DNA from: UBA1715 sp964346725
Lineage (GTDB): Bacteria > Bacteroidota > Bacteroidia > Bacteroidales > UBA1715
Direction of reading: 5' to 3'
DNA length: 16,655 nucleotides
Assembly: GCA_964346725.1 (NCBI GenBank)
Contig: CAYFVM010000032.1
Span: 1-16,655, forward strand
Every line of letters starts with the position of its first letter. The first letter of the stretch is position 1. Positions 8,034 to 15,483 of this stretch are shown one piece after another. The position numbers and the translations under genes were made by a program. The notes beneath the pieces were generated by a model. It was not told the origin of the DNA, made no database searches, and was given only the letters and a program-made list of their open reading frames with translations.

Positions 8034-10646
8034 CGAGCCTTGCATTCCGGTCTGCGGACCTTCTTGTGGCACATCATCGTCAGTCCAAGTTTCAACATCA
8101 TTGGTTGACTCTTGTTCTTCCTGTTCTTCTTCGGGCAATTCTTTTTGCAAAGGCTCTACAAATTCCATCACGTCTATGGTGAAAGTAGAAACTCGTTTTC
8201 CTTTAGCTTTGTAGTTTTTAACGCCTATAAATTCATCTACATCAATATATTCCATGTCGCGATTGGCATGTTTCCCGCCAAAACGCAAACACAATTGAGG
8301 GAAACGGTCATCATTTATTTTTATCAATTTAGACTCTTCAGCCTCAGGCAAGAAATTCACATATTTTGATGTTTCTTCAATCTTGAAACGTTTAATGTAA
8401 TTCAAATCTTGTTCCGCATCGTAGACTAACGCAGTCCATATTTTGCGCTCGTCGTATTTTTCTATGCGGGCAATCGGGAACTCGTAATGATTGCTCAAAT
8501 CGAATGTAGTAAGGGCAAATTTACCATCTTCCGTAATTACCAAAATTCTATCTGAGCCTTTAAATTCGCCTAAATATGTACCATAGCCACCATCATTCAA
8601 TCGTTTTGTTTCTTCGTTGTAATATATTTTTCGTCCGCCCAAGGTAGAAACGCCATCTTCAATTTTTACAATCTTGGAGGTTGGATGCTTTGTGAGTATG
8701 TTTCCTTTCGACAATTTTCCTTTGATTGCCAAGGTACTAAAATCAACTTCAAATATTGGTTTTCGCAAATGCAAATCTTGACGAAGATATACCTTTACAA
8801 TCTCAGCCTCTCCGTTAGGATTAGCGCTAAAATACATAATTTTGGTTTTTGGTGTTCCCAAAGTAATATTGTACTCCTTGTCGCGCGTGATACCGGTTGC
8901 AGGGAATCGTTTGATGTACGTAACATTCGTTTCACCATCTCTATACGCAACGTTGTATATTGTGCGTTCGTCATTTTTACGGAAAATTCCAATGTGTATA
9001 ATGTTGGGGCCGAAAAATGCTTTGTCGGAAATTTTTGACACCTTGAACGTTCCGTCTTGCATGAAAACAATAATGTCATCTATGTCGGAACAATCGCAGA
9101 CAAACTCATCTTTTTTCAAACTTGTGCCCACAAATCCGCTTTCGTAGTTTGCATACAATTTGGTGTTTGCATTGACAACTTGCGCCACTTCAATTTGTTC
9201 AAAATTGCGAATCTCCGTTTTGCGTTCACGACCGGCACCAAATTTTTCTTTAATATGTTCAAAATAATGAATTGCATATTCTATGATATGAGCAAGATTG
9301 TTCTTTACCTCTTTCATATCTTTTTCTAATGACTTTAAGTATTCATCAGTTTTGTATGCGTTGTATTTAGAGATTTTCTTGATTGGAATATTTGAAAGTG
9401 CTACGCAATCTTCACGCGTAACTTCGCGCCAAAAATCTTTCACGAAAGGCTTCAAACCTTTGTCTATGGTTGAAAGAATGTCTTCTTCGGTTTTACAAGG
9501 TTTAATTTTTTCGTATACCTCTTTCTCTATGAAGATTTTCTCCAACGAAGTTTTGACCCAAGCCTCTTTTAACTCTTCTAAATTGATTTCCAACTCCTTC
9601 GTTAAAAGTTGAACAGTGCGGTCGGTATTCTTCTTTAGAATGTCGGTAACGCCAAGGAAAACCGGTTTCTGGTCGTAGATTACATTCGCATTGGGTGAAA
9701 TTGACACGCCACACTCGGTGAAAACATACAATGCATCAATTGTCTCGTCAGGAGAAACATTCGCAGGAAGTGTTATCACAATCTCCGCTGTTGCTGCAGT
9801 GTCGTCATCAACGTGCTTTATCTTTATTTTTCCGGTATCGTTTGCTTTGAGTATGGAATCAATAATTGACGTGGTCGTTTTTCCATACGGAATTTCAGTT
9901 ATGACAAGTGTTTTATTGTCTCGCTTATTAATTCTTGCACGAACTCGAACGCGACCGCCCTTTTGCCCGTCGTTGTATTTTGAAACGTCAATTAAACCTC
10001 CGGTAGGAAAGTCGGGATACAAAACAAACGGTTCATCTTTAAGATATGAAATGCTTGCATCTATCAATTCAATGAAATTGTGAGGCAATACTTTGCACGC
10101 CATTCCTACCGCGATACCTTCAACTCCTTGAGCAAGAAGCAATGGGAATTTTACCGGTAAGGTAATTGGTTCCTTGTTTCTTCCGTCGTACGAAAGTGTC
10201 CAATTGGTAGTCTTAGCATTGAAAAGTACCTCAAGTGCAAATTTAGAAAGGCGCGCCTCTATGTAACGCGAAGCAGCTGCGCCATCGCCGGTGTATATAT
10301 TTCCCCAGTTTCCTTGGGTGTCAATGAGCAATTCTTTTTGACCTAAGCCCACTAATGCGTCACAAATACCGGCATCGCCATGAGGATGAAGTTTCATGGT
10401 TTCTCCCACAATACTTGCAACTTTATTGTAACGACCGTCGTCTATTTTTTTCATAGTATAGAGCACACGGCGTTGTACGGGCTTCAAGCCGTCTTCCAAA
10501 TATGGAATTGCACGATCAGTTATAACGTACGAAGCATAATCAAGAAACCAATCTTGAAAATAATCACGTACATATTGCACCCTCATTTCCGACTGTGGTT
10601 CTTCTGATACAATTTCGTCCTCGTGTTCTGTGTCCATATCGCTCAT
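8025..10646 (-). CDS. parC: DNA topoisomerase IV subunit A (GyrA/ParC family)
   Basis: 873 residues. This is the DNA-breaking subunit of a type IIA topoisomerase that separates daughter chromosomes. The N-terminal winged-helix domain begins near YASYVITDRAIPYLEDGLKP. The catalytic tyrosine is Tyr128 in AASRYIEAR. The quinolone-contact region reads HPHGDAGICD (87-96), with Ala92 where quinolone-sensitive enzymes usually have Ser. A coiled-coil tower and a C-terminal beta-pinwheel (about residues 520-830) follow. The gyrase box needed for DNA wrapping is not seen, supporting ParC over GyrA. The acidic tail ends GSLF. The partner parE is not in the window. The gene is monocistronic and converges on ribD with a 9-base overlap and no terminator between the genes. 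Confidence 0.9.
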   Translation of the reverse strand: MSDMDTEHEDEIVSEEPQSEMRVQYVRDYFQDWFLDYASYVITDRAIPYLEDGLKPVQRRVLYTMKKIDDGRYNKVASIVGETMKLHPHGDAGICDALVGLGQKELLIDTQGNWGNIYTGDGAAASRYIEARLSKFALEVLFNAKTTNWTLSYDGRNKEPITLPVKFPLLLAQGVEGIAVGMACKVLPHNFIELIDASISYLKDEPFVLYPDFPTGGLIDVSKYNDGQKGGRVRVRARINKRDNKTLVITEIPYGKTTTSIIDSILKANDTGKIKIKHVDDDTAATAEIVITLPANVSPDETIDALYVFTECGVSISPNANVIYDQKPVFLGVTDILKKNTDRTVQLLTKELEINLEELKEAWVKTSLEKIFIEKEVYEKIKPCKTEEDILSTIDKGLKPFVKDFWREVTREDCVALSNIPIKKISKYNAYKTDEYLKSLEKDMKEVKNNLAHIIEYAIHYFEHIKEKFGAGRERKTEIRNFEQIEVAQVVNANTKLYANYESGFVGTSLKKDEFVCDCSDIDDIIVFMQDGTFKVSKISDKAFFGPNIIHIGIFRKNDERTIYNVAYRDGETNVTYIKRFPATGITRDKEYNITLGTPKTKIMYFSANPNGEAEIVKVYLRQDLHLRKPIFEVDFSTLAIKGKLSKGNILTKHPTSKIVKIEDGVSTLGGRKIYYNEETKRLNDGGYGTYLGEFKGSDRILVITEDGKFALTTFDLSNHYEFPIARIEKYDERKIWTALVYDAEQDLNYIKRFKIEETSKYVNFLPEAEESKLIKINDDRFPQLCLRFGGKHANRDMEYIDVDEFIGVKNYKAKGKRVSTFTIDVMEFVEPLQKELPEEEQEEQESTNDVETWTDDDVPQEGPQTGMQGSLF

Positions 10647-10654
10647 TTTACCTA

Positions 10655-10662
10655 CAAAGTAA
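10655..10662 (-). promoter_or_regulatory. Probable -7 promoter element TTACTTTG of parC
   Basis: Seven of eight positions agree with TAnnTTTG (T instead of A at the second position). It lies eight bases before the parC ATG, predicting a 5' leader of only a few bases. No -33 TTG at a suitable distance was found. Confidence 0.4.
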
Positions 10663-10760
10663 CTAAAAATGAAAGAATAAACCCACCCTCAAGGCAAGAA
10701 GATTTAACCATATTTTCCACAACTTCGAAAGGAAGTTACTAGTGAACAAAGTATTGGGTC

Positions 10761-10800
10761 TAAAAACAAAAAAGGTTTTGACCTTGTGAGTCAAAACCTT
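10761..10800 (-). terminator. Rho-independent terminator of pckA
   Basis: An 11-pair stem (10772-10782 with 10790-10800) has a 7-base loop. On the minus strand it is followed by TTTTTTGTTTTT. It lies 25 bases past the pckA stop codon. Confidence 0.88.
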
Positions 10801-10825
10801 GAAATTATGAAGAATTAAAAACTTC

Positions 10826-12430
10826 CTATAGTTTCGGACCTGCAGCAACAAGAGCTTTACCAGCTTCGTTTGTTGTGTATTTTGCGAAGTTCTTAATGAA
10901 ACGTCCAGCAAGGTCTTGCGCTTTTTCTTCCCATTTGCCTGCGCAATCATACGTATCGCGTGGGTCAAGAATTTTTGGATCAACTCCTGGAAGTTCAGTT
11001 GGCACTGTAAAGTTGAACATAGGAATTGTTTTTGTAGGAGCTTTGTCGATTGATCCGTCAAGGATAGCATCGATAATACCTCTTGTGTCTTTAATAGAGA
11101 TACGTTTGCCTGTTCCGTTCCATCCTGTGTTAACCAAGTATGCTTTCGCACCTGATTTTTGCATTTTCTTAACCAATTCTTCAGCATATTTTGTTGGGTG
11201 CAATGAAAGGAATGCAGCACCGAAGCAAGAAGAGAATGTTGGGGTTGGTTCAGTAATACCACGTTCTGTACCAGCCAATTTAGCTGTAAAACCAGAAAGG
11301 AAGTAGTATTGAGCTTGTTCAGGAGTCAAGATAGATACTGGAGGTAATACTCCGAATGCATCAGCTGACAAGAAGATAACTTGTTTAGCGTGAGGACCTT
11401 TAGAAACTGGTTTTACGATATTTTGGATGTGATCGATTGGGTAAGAAACACGAGTGTTTTCAGTTATGCTCTTATCAGCGAAATCGATTTTTCCGTTTGC
11501 ATCAACTGTAACGTTTTCAAGAAGAGCATTTTTCTTAATAGCGTTGAAGATATCTGGTTCGCTTTCTTTGTCAAGGTTGATAACCTTAGCATAGCAACCA
11601 CCTTCATAGTTGAATACACCTTCGTCATCCCATCCGTGCTCATCGTCACCGATAAGTTTACGTTTTGGATCTGTAGACAAAGTAGTTTTTCCTGTTCCTG
11701 ACAAACCGAAGAATACAGCTGTGCTAGTTTCTTCCATGTTAGTGTTTGCAGAGCAGTGCATAGAAGCGATACCGCGAAGTGGATTGAAGTAGTTCATCAT
11801 AGAGAATATACCTTTTTTCATTTCACCACCGTACCAAGTGTTAAGGATAACTTGTTCTCTAGATGTTAAGTTAAAAACTGCAGCAGTTTCAGAATTCAAA
11901 CCAAGTTCTTTAAAGTTTTCAACTTTTGCTTTAGAGGCATTGAAAACAACGAAATCTGGTTCGAAGCTAGCAAGTTCTTCGTCAGTTGGACGGATGAACA
12001 TGTTAGTTACGAAATGAGCTTGCCAAGCAACTTCCATGATGAAACGTACTTTAAGGCAAGTTGCAGGGTTTGCACCGCAAAAACCATCTACAACGTAAAG
12101 TTTTTTATTTGATAATTCTTTTGTAGCTATGTCTTTCAATACATTCCAAGTGTTTTCAGATACTGGTTTGTTGTCATTCTTATATTCTTCAGAAGTCCAC
12201 CATACTGTGTTTTCACTTGTAGCATCTTTTACTAGAAATTTATCTTTAGGAGAACGACCTGTATAAATACCTGTCATTACATTTACTGCTCCAAGTTCTG
12301 TAACTTGACCTTTTTCATAACCAGTTAAAGAAGGATCTGTTTCTGCTGTAAACAAATCGTCAAAAGAGGGATTGTGAACAATCTCAGTTGTACCCGTAAT
12401 CCCATACTTGCTTAAATCTAATTTAGCCAT
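10826..12430 (-). CDS. pckA: Phosphoenolpyruvate carboxykinase (ATP)
   Basis: 534 residues, the usual length for the ATP-dependent enzyme. It interconverts oxaloacetate + ATP and phosphoenolpyruvate + CO2 + ADP. In many anaerobic Bacteroidota it works in the CO2-fixing direction on the route to succinate and propionate. The P-loop GLSGTGKT is at residues 242-249, the metal-binding DDEHGWD at 262-268, and the GEMKKG segment (Lys205 or Lys206 near the active site) at 202-207. The RSPKDKF substrate-binding stretch (59-65) and the TGWNGTG and PTPTFSSCFGAAF blocks are also present. It is monocistronic with its own promoter, leader and terminator. Codon use looks strongly biased (many AAA, GAA, GTT), consistent with high expression, though I did not compute this. 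Confidence 0.97.
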   Translation of the reverse strand: MAKLDLSKYGITGTTEIVHNPSFDDLFTAETDPSLTGYEKGQVTELGAVNVMTGIYTGRSPKDKFLVKDATSENTVWWTSEEYKNDNKPVSENTWNVLKDIATKELSNKKLYVVDGFCGANPATCLKVRFIMEVAWQAHFVTNMFIRPTDEELASFEPDFVVFNASKAKVENFKELGLNSETAAVFNLTSREQVILNTWYGGEMKKGIFSMMNYFNPLRGIASMHCSANTNMEETSTAVFFGLSGTGKTTLSTDPKRKLIGDDEHGWDDEGVFNYEGGCYAKVINLDKESEPDIFNAIKKNALLENVTVDANGKIDFADKSITENTRVSYPIDHIQNIVKPVSKGPHAKQVIFLSADAFGVLPPVSILTPEQAQYYFLSGFTAKLAGTERGITEPTPTFSSCFGAAFLSLHPTKYAEELVKKMQKSGAKAYLVNTGWNGTGKRISIKDTRGIIDAILDGSIDKAPTKTIPMFNFTVPTELPGVDPKILDPRDTYDCAGKWEEKAQDLAGRFIKNFAKYTTNEAGKALVAAGPKL

Positions 12431-12470
12431 TTTGTTGTTGTTTATAAATTAATACTGTTTCTATTGTATG

Positions 12471-12488
12471 AGGTTTTGACTTAAACCT
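12471..12488 (-). promoter_or_regulatory. Hairpin at the 5' end of the pckA transcript
   Basis: On the plus strand AGGTTT (12471-12476) is separated by TGACTT from AAACCT (12483-12488). It lies just downstream of the pckA -7 box in the direction of transcription, so it would be at the extreme 5' end of the mRNA, with the predicted start at about 12485. It may be a stabilising 5' stem or an operator; the stem is only six pairs. Confidence 0.35.
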
Positions 12489-12490
12489 TG

Positions 12491-12498
12491 CAAAGCTA
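12491..12498 (-). promoter_or_regulatory. -7 promoter element TAGCTTTG of pckA
   Basis: An exact TAnnTTTG on the minus strand. It predicts a leader of about 55 bases ending in an A-rich AACAACAACAAA directly before the ATG, with no Shine-Dalgarno sequence. Such A-rich leaders are common for well-expressed Bacteroidota genes. No -33 TTG is visible at standard spacing. Confidence 0.6.
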
Positions 12499-12542
12499 AT
12501 AAATTATTTCAATTATAAATACACTTTTAAAAAGGAGAATTC

Positions 12543-12589
12543 AAAAAAAACATAGCCGAAACGTAAAAGCATTTCGACCATGTTTTTTT
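12543..12589. terminator. Orphan bidirectional terminator-like hairpin
   Basis: 12544-12561 pairs with 12572-12589 with two mismatches around a 10-base loop. The stem has a CCGAAA/TTTCG inner part, and A and T tracts at its outer ends give seven to eight U's in either direction. It lies between two genes that diverge from it, so neither gene needs it as a terminator. Confidence 0.6.
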
Positions 12590-12789
12590 ACCTTATATAA
12601 CATATCTAAAGAGTAGTATTCTCAATTTTCAAACAGATTATTTAGACAAATCTACAGTGAAGGAATTAAGACATTTGAGAGATAGAAAAAGATGTTTTAA
12701 TTTTGAGTTTGATTCGCACCTGTCAAAAAAAAAGGAAGCTTGAAAATTCGCAAATTATTTTCAGTTGAAAAAATGTTTTTTATAGTGAT

Positions 12790-12804
12790 TACATTTGAAA
12801 TGTA
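12790..12804 (+). promoter_or_regulatory. -7 promoter element TACATTTG with overlapping palindromic operator candidate
   Basis: TACATTTG (12790-12797) is an exact TAnnTTTG, with TTG at 12765-12767 (22-base spacer). The box forms the left half of the perfect 15-base palindrome TACATTTGAAATGTA. A protein bound there would cover the promoter. The leader to the ATG at 12844 is about 40 bases. Confidence 0.55.
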
Positions 12805-12843
12805 TTACTTTTATGTTGGATTTTTTTTGAAAAAATAAACGTT

Positions 12844-13308
12844 ATGAACTATAGAAAAAATATTTTTCTATTTATTGCAATTTGTTTAGGGTTTTCTGCA
12901 ATGGCAAATGAAGACCCTACGGTTATTGCAATTACGGCAGATGGCACTCACAGTTATAAACTCAGCCAAGTACAAAAAATCACATTTCATGTAGATGGTT
13001 CCGCATCGGACGGCATGGTATTGGATAACACTGCTGAACCTGATCTGACAGCTATTTCTTGCATTAAATTCGGAACAACTACCGCTATTGCTACTACTGC
13101 CGTACAAACTATATATGTGTTCCCAAACCCGGTAAGCGAATATCTTACCATCAGTGGTATGGAAGACGGTACCCAATGGCAAATAGTAAACGACCGAGGT
13201 GTTGTGGTGTTGTCGCAAAACAGCACTCGCATTGATGTTGCAAACCTTGCTCAAGGCACATATTTTTTAGTAGTAAAGAATCAAACTCTTAGATTTATAA
13301 AGAAATGA
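12844..13308 (+). CDS. Small secreted T9SS protein of unknown function
   Basis: 154 residues. A signal peptide covers about residues 1-21 (ending GFSAMA). A mature region of only about 60 residues follows, then a T9SS type A sorting domain from about residue 90 (VFPNPVSEYLTI, LAQGTYFLVV, terminal RFIKK). The short mature part contains a motif of the form HSYKLSQVQKITF, with a looser second copy LTAISCIKF. A similar motif occurs in the next gene. Its stop overlaps the next start (ATGA at 13305-13308), so the two are translationally coupled. No enzyme motif was recognised; it is probably a small surface-attached protein. I do not know its function. Confidence 0.8.
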   Translation: MNYRKNIFLFIAICLGFSAMANEDPTVIAITADGTHSYKLSQVQKITFHVDGSASDGMVLDNTAEPDLTAISCIKFGTTTAIATTAVQTIYVFPNPVSEYLTISGMEDGTQWQIVNDRGVVVLSQNSTRIDVANLAQGTYFLVVKNQTLRFIKK

Positions 13309-14438
13309 AAAAACTAGTCGCAACACTTATTGCTATTGCCGGATGTTTCTGTGCAACAGCACAAACACATTTTTATGTGCATCAAAAAGAAAAAGCATAT
13401 GAGTTTTCTGTCTCCGAAACCGATAGCATTGATTTTGTTTCTCCTACCAATTATGAAAACGCAATGAATTTGGTGGATTCACTGGCAAGACTCAATAGCA
13501 AATGCCGATCTTTCATCACAAGTATCAAACTTGACAGCAGAAACCTCTACTAAAGCACAAACTATTGAAACTCTTTTGTCTCTTTTAAATTCATGTTGCA
13601 CTGCGAAGCTAACTGGAGAATTTTCTATATCTGACAAAAAAAAGTGACTTTTTCACGAGGTAATTTACAATACCAAGCAAATACACAATTATGGCGTTTT
13701 GCAGAACATCAATATGATACTATAGGAGCTGGAAATGCAAATATTTCAAGTACCTATGATGGATGGATCGATTTATTTGGATGGGCAACAAGTGGGTACC
13801 ATAATGAAACAGATATTGACAATCTGTATTATATGCCATATAGCACTTCAACTTTCGCTGAATATGATGATATAAATGGTACAGGATATGGTCCTTCCAC
13901 ATATATGACAGATCAAAATATTATTGGGACCTCTGCAAACTACGACTGGGGAATCTTTAATTCTATTCTAAATGGAGGAAATGAAACAGGTCTATGGAGA
14001 ACCCTTTCACAAGCAGAATGGGAATATTTAATTGCAGAACGAGCAGATGCAAGTTCTAAATATGGGGTAGGCGTAGTTGACGGGATAAATGGTTTTATAC
14101 TACTCCCTGACAATTGGGTAAATCCTACATCTATACCTTTTACCTCCGGCATAGGTTCAAACAGAAGCATTGAGGAATACGCAAATATTAATAGTTATTC
14201 TATTGAACAATGGAAGGAAATGGAAGCAGCAGGTGCTATATTTTTACCTGCCGCAGGGCAAAATAATCTCTCCGGTTTGGAATTTATCAATGTCGGAGGC
14301 TATTACTGGTCAACAACCATAACAAATGGGAATGGATTTGCATACTATTTCAGCTTTTATAGTGATTTTGTAGGTTCCACAGGTGCTAATTATCGTTATA
14401 CTCGCCAATCTGTGCGTCTAGTGCAAGATGTGGAATAA
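13305..14438 (+). pseudogene. Secreted coiled-coil plus lectin/SUMF-like protein gene with two compensating frameshifts
   Basis: The ATG at 13305 gives a signal peptide (MKKLVATLIAIAGCFCATAQ) and a motif AYEFSVSETDSIDF, then reads to a stop at 13551. Homology-like continuity switches to the +1 frame between about 13491 and 13508, where one base is extra. That frame encodes a predicted coiled coil (ADLSSQVSNLTAETSTKAQ), then CCTAKLTGEFSISDKKK and a TGA at 13645. The original frame then resumes as VTFSRGNLQYQ after an A8 run (13636-13643) that is one base short. The combined product would be about 377 residues. Its C-terminal part (WRTLSQAEWEYL, FLPAAG, YYWSTT, SVRLVQD) resembles the Bacteroidota surface-protein family with a C-type-lectin/formylglycine-generating-enzyme-like fold. 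There is no T9SS tail. It may be a pseudogene, a sequence error, a phase-variable gene or a programmed frameshift. A GTG at 13644 is an unlikely independent start because that product would lack a signal peptide. Confidence 0.75.
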
Positions 14439-14495
14439 AGAGGTAATTCAAGACCCTCAGGAATAGCTACTTATTTAAACTCATTACAAAAGATA

Positions 14496-14534
14496 AAAAA
14501 GAAAGGGAGTGGCTTTGCTACTCCCTTTCTTTTT
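14496..14534. terminator. Bidirectional terminator between the 12844 operon and panE
   Basis: A 15-pair perfect stem (14496-14510 with 14520-14534) has a GGGAGT core and a nine-base loop. A-run and T-run ends lie in both orientations. It serves both convergent transcription units. Confidence 0.93.
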
Positions 14535-14567
14535 ATAACTTTCCGAATAAAGTGATGCTCCTCTCAT

Positions 14568-15482
14568 TTAGAGTGTTGCCGCTATAAATCGTAATTGTTT
14601 CTCAAGCATTTCTGTTTTCTGCATAGCATAGCCGTGAGCCCTTGCTGATGCAATGGGATTAGAATACATGGTTTGTATTTCCATCGGTCGTTTTGCCTCG
14701 TAATCTAAGCGCATGCTTGGAGCATACGGTGTCATTTTTTCAGTCATTTGTATCATTTTGGAGATGAAAGAGTCGGAAATTTTTGCGCCACAACAACGGC
14801 CAGCTTCCACAACTTCGGTCATTAGGTCAGTGATAATCTGACGAGAATTATTGTTGAACGTGAGCTCATCCGTTGCGGCATTGAGAACCACTGTCAAACC
14901 ATTATAAGGAATATTCCACACGAGTTTTTTCCAACGAATTGAAAGCAAATCATCACCAAGGGTAACAGTCACTCCAGCTTTTTCAAAATCAGTTACTACT
15001 TGTTGCAACACATTGATATCACATTCGTTATATGGAGCAATAGTAAGCGTTCCGTATTCGGCGTGGTGGACATGCCCTGGACCAACTTTTGTGGTACAAA
15101 TAAATGCCGTAGCTCCTACTATTGAAGTGTGCGGAATTTCATGAGAAAGGGTTTCTTCCATTCCCAATCCGTTTTGTATCAATACTACTACGGAATGTTC
15201 GTAAAGAATCGGTGCCAACATATCTTTGAGTAAATGATTGTTCACCGTCTTCATGCTTACAAATATCACATCGCATTTAGGCATATCCTGTGTGCTATGA
15301 TATGCGTGTGGCGTAGGTATGAAAAAATTACCATTGACCGAATCAACTTGCAAACCATGTTGTTTAATAAATTCATGATCGGAATGGGAAAGGAAGTGTA
15401 CATCACATCCAATACGGGCAAGGCAGCCACCATAGTAGCCACCAATGCCTCCTGTACCTATTATTGCATACGATAAAGCCAT
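14568..15482 (-). CDS. panE: 2-dehydropantoate 2-reductase (ketopantoate reductase)
   Basis: 304 residues. Predicted to reduce ketopantoate to pantoate with NADPH, a step towards pantothenate and coenzyme A. The N-terminal Rossmann motif is GTGGIGGYYGG (residues 9-19). The C-terminal ApbA domain carries IRWKKLVWN (Lys186 is the likely catalytic lysine), NGLTVVL (Asn194) and a RLDYEAKRPMEIQ block in which Glu268 aligns with the family's conserved Glu. Length is normal. It starts one base after the stop of the FIVAR-repeat surface protein gene, so it is probably cotranscribed with it even though the functions are unrelated. The PanE/ApbA family also includes dehydrogenases with other 2-oxo acid substrates, so substrate identity is inferred. 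Confidence 0.88.
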   Translation of the reverse strand: MALSYAIIGTGGIGGYYGGCLARIGCDVHFLSHSDHEFIKQHGLQVDSVNGNFFIPTPHAYHSTQDMPKCDVIFVSMKTVNNHLLKDMLAPILYEHSVVVLIQNGLGMEETLSHEIPHTSIVGATAFICTTKVGPGHVHHAEYGTLTIAPYNECDINVLQQVVTDFEKAGVTVTLGDDLLSIRWKKLVWNIPYNGLTVVLNAATDELTFNNNSRQIITDLMTEVVEAGRCCGAKISDSFISKMIQMTEKMTPYAPSMRLDYEAKRPMEIQTMYSNPIASARAHGYAMQKTEMLEKQLRFIAATL

Positions 15483-15483
15483 T

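Larger units (their letters stand above)
12431..12843. other. Gene-free intergenic region between divergent pckA and the 12844 operon
   Basis: This 413-base, very AT-rich stretch contains no convincing ORF. From left to right it holds the A-rich pckA leader (12431 to about 12485), a leader hairpin (12471-12488), the pckA -7 box (12491-12498), an orphan terminator-like hairpin (12543-12589), a minus-strand TAGATTTG box (12647-12654), an inverted repeat TGAAAAT/ATTTTCA (12741-12747 and 12757-12763), and the -7 box with overlapping palindrome of the downstream operon (12790-12804). The remainder shows nothing I can name. Confidence 0.6.

Noticed and set aside
10721..10737. AACTTC/GAAGTT hairpin upstream of parC
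   Set aside because: It has a six-pair stem with no U-tract on either strand and no clear relation to the promoter, so chance is likely.
10663..11262. 199-residue minus-strand ORF overlapping pckA
   Set aside because: It lies in a different frame of the strong pckA coding sequence, has no recognisable domain and runs over the pckA terminator. It is a frame shadow.
14300..14438. C-terminal YYWSTT...SVRLV segment resembling the variable region of diversity-generating retroelements
   Set aside because: The same fold occurs in many non-DGR proteins. No reverse transcriptase, template repeat or accessory gene is in the window, and no near-identical repeat of this segment was seen.
13644..14438. 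Independent gene starting at GTG 13644
   Set aside because: The product would begin mid-domain without a signal peptide, and the preceding shifted frame supplies the expected upstream protein sequence.
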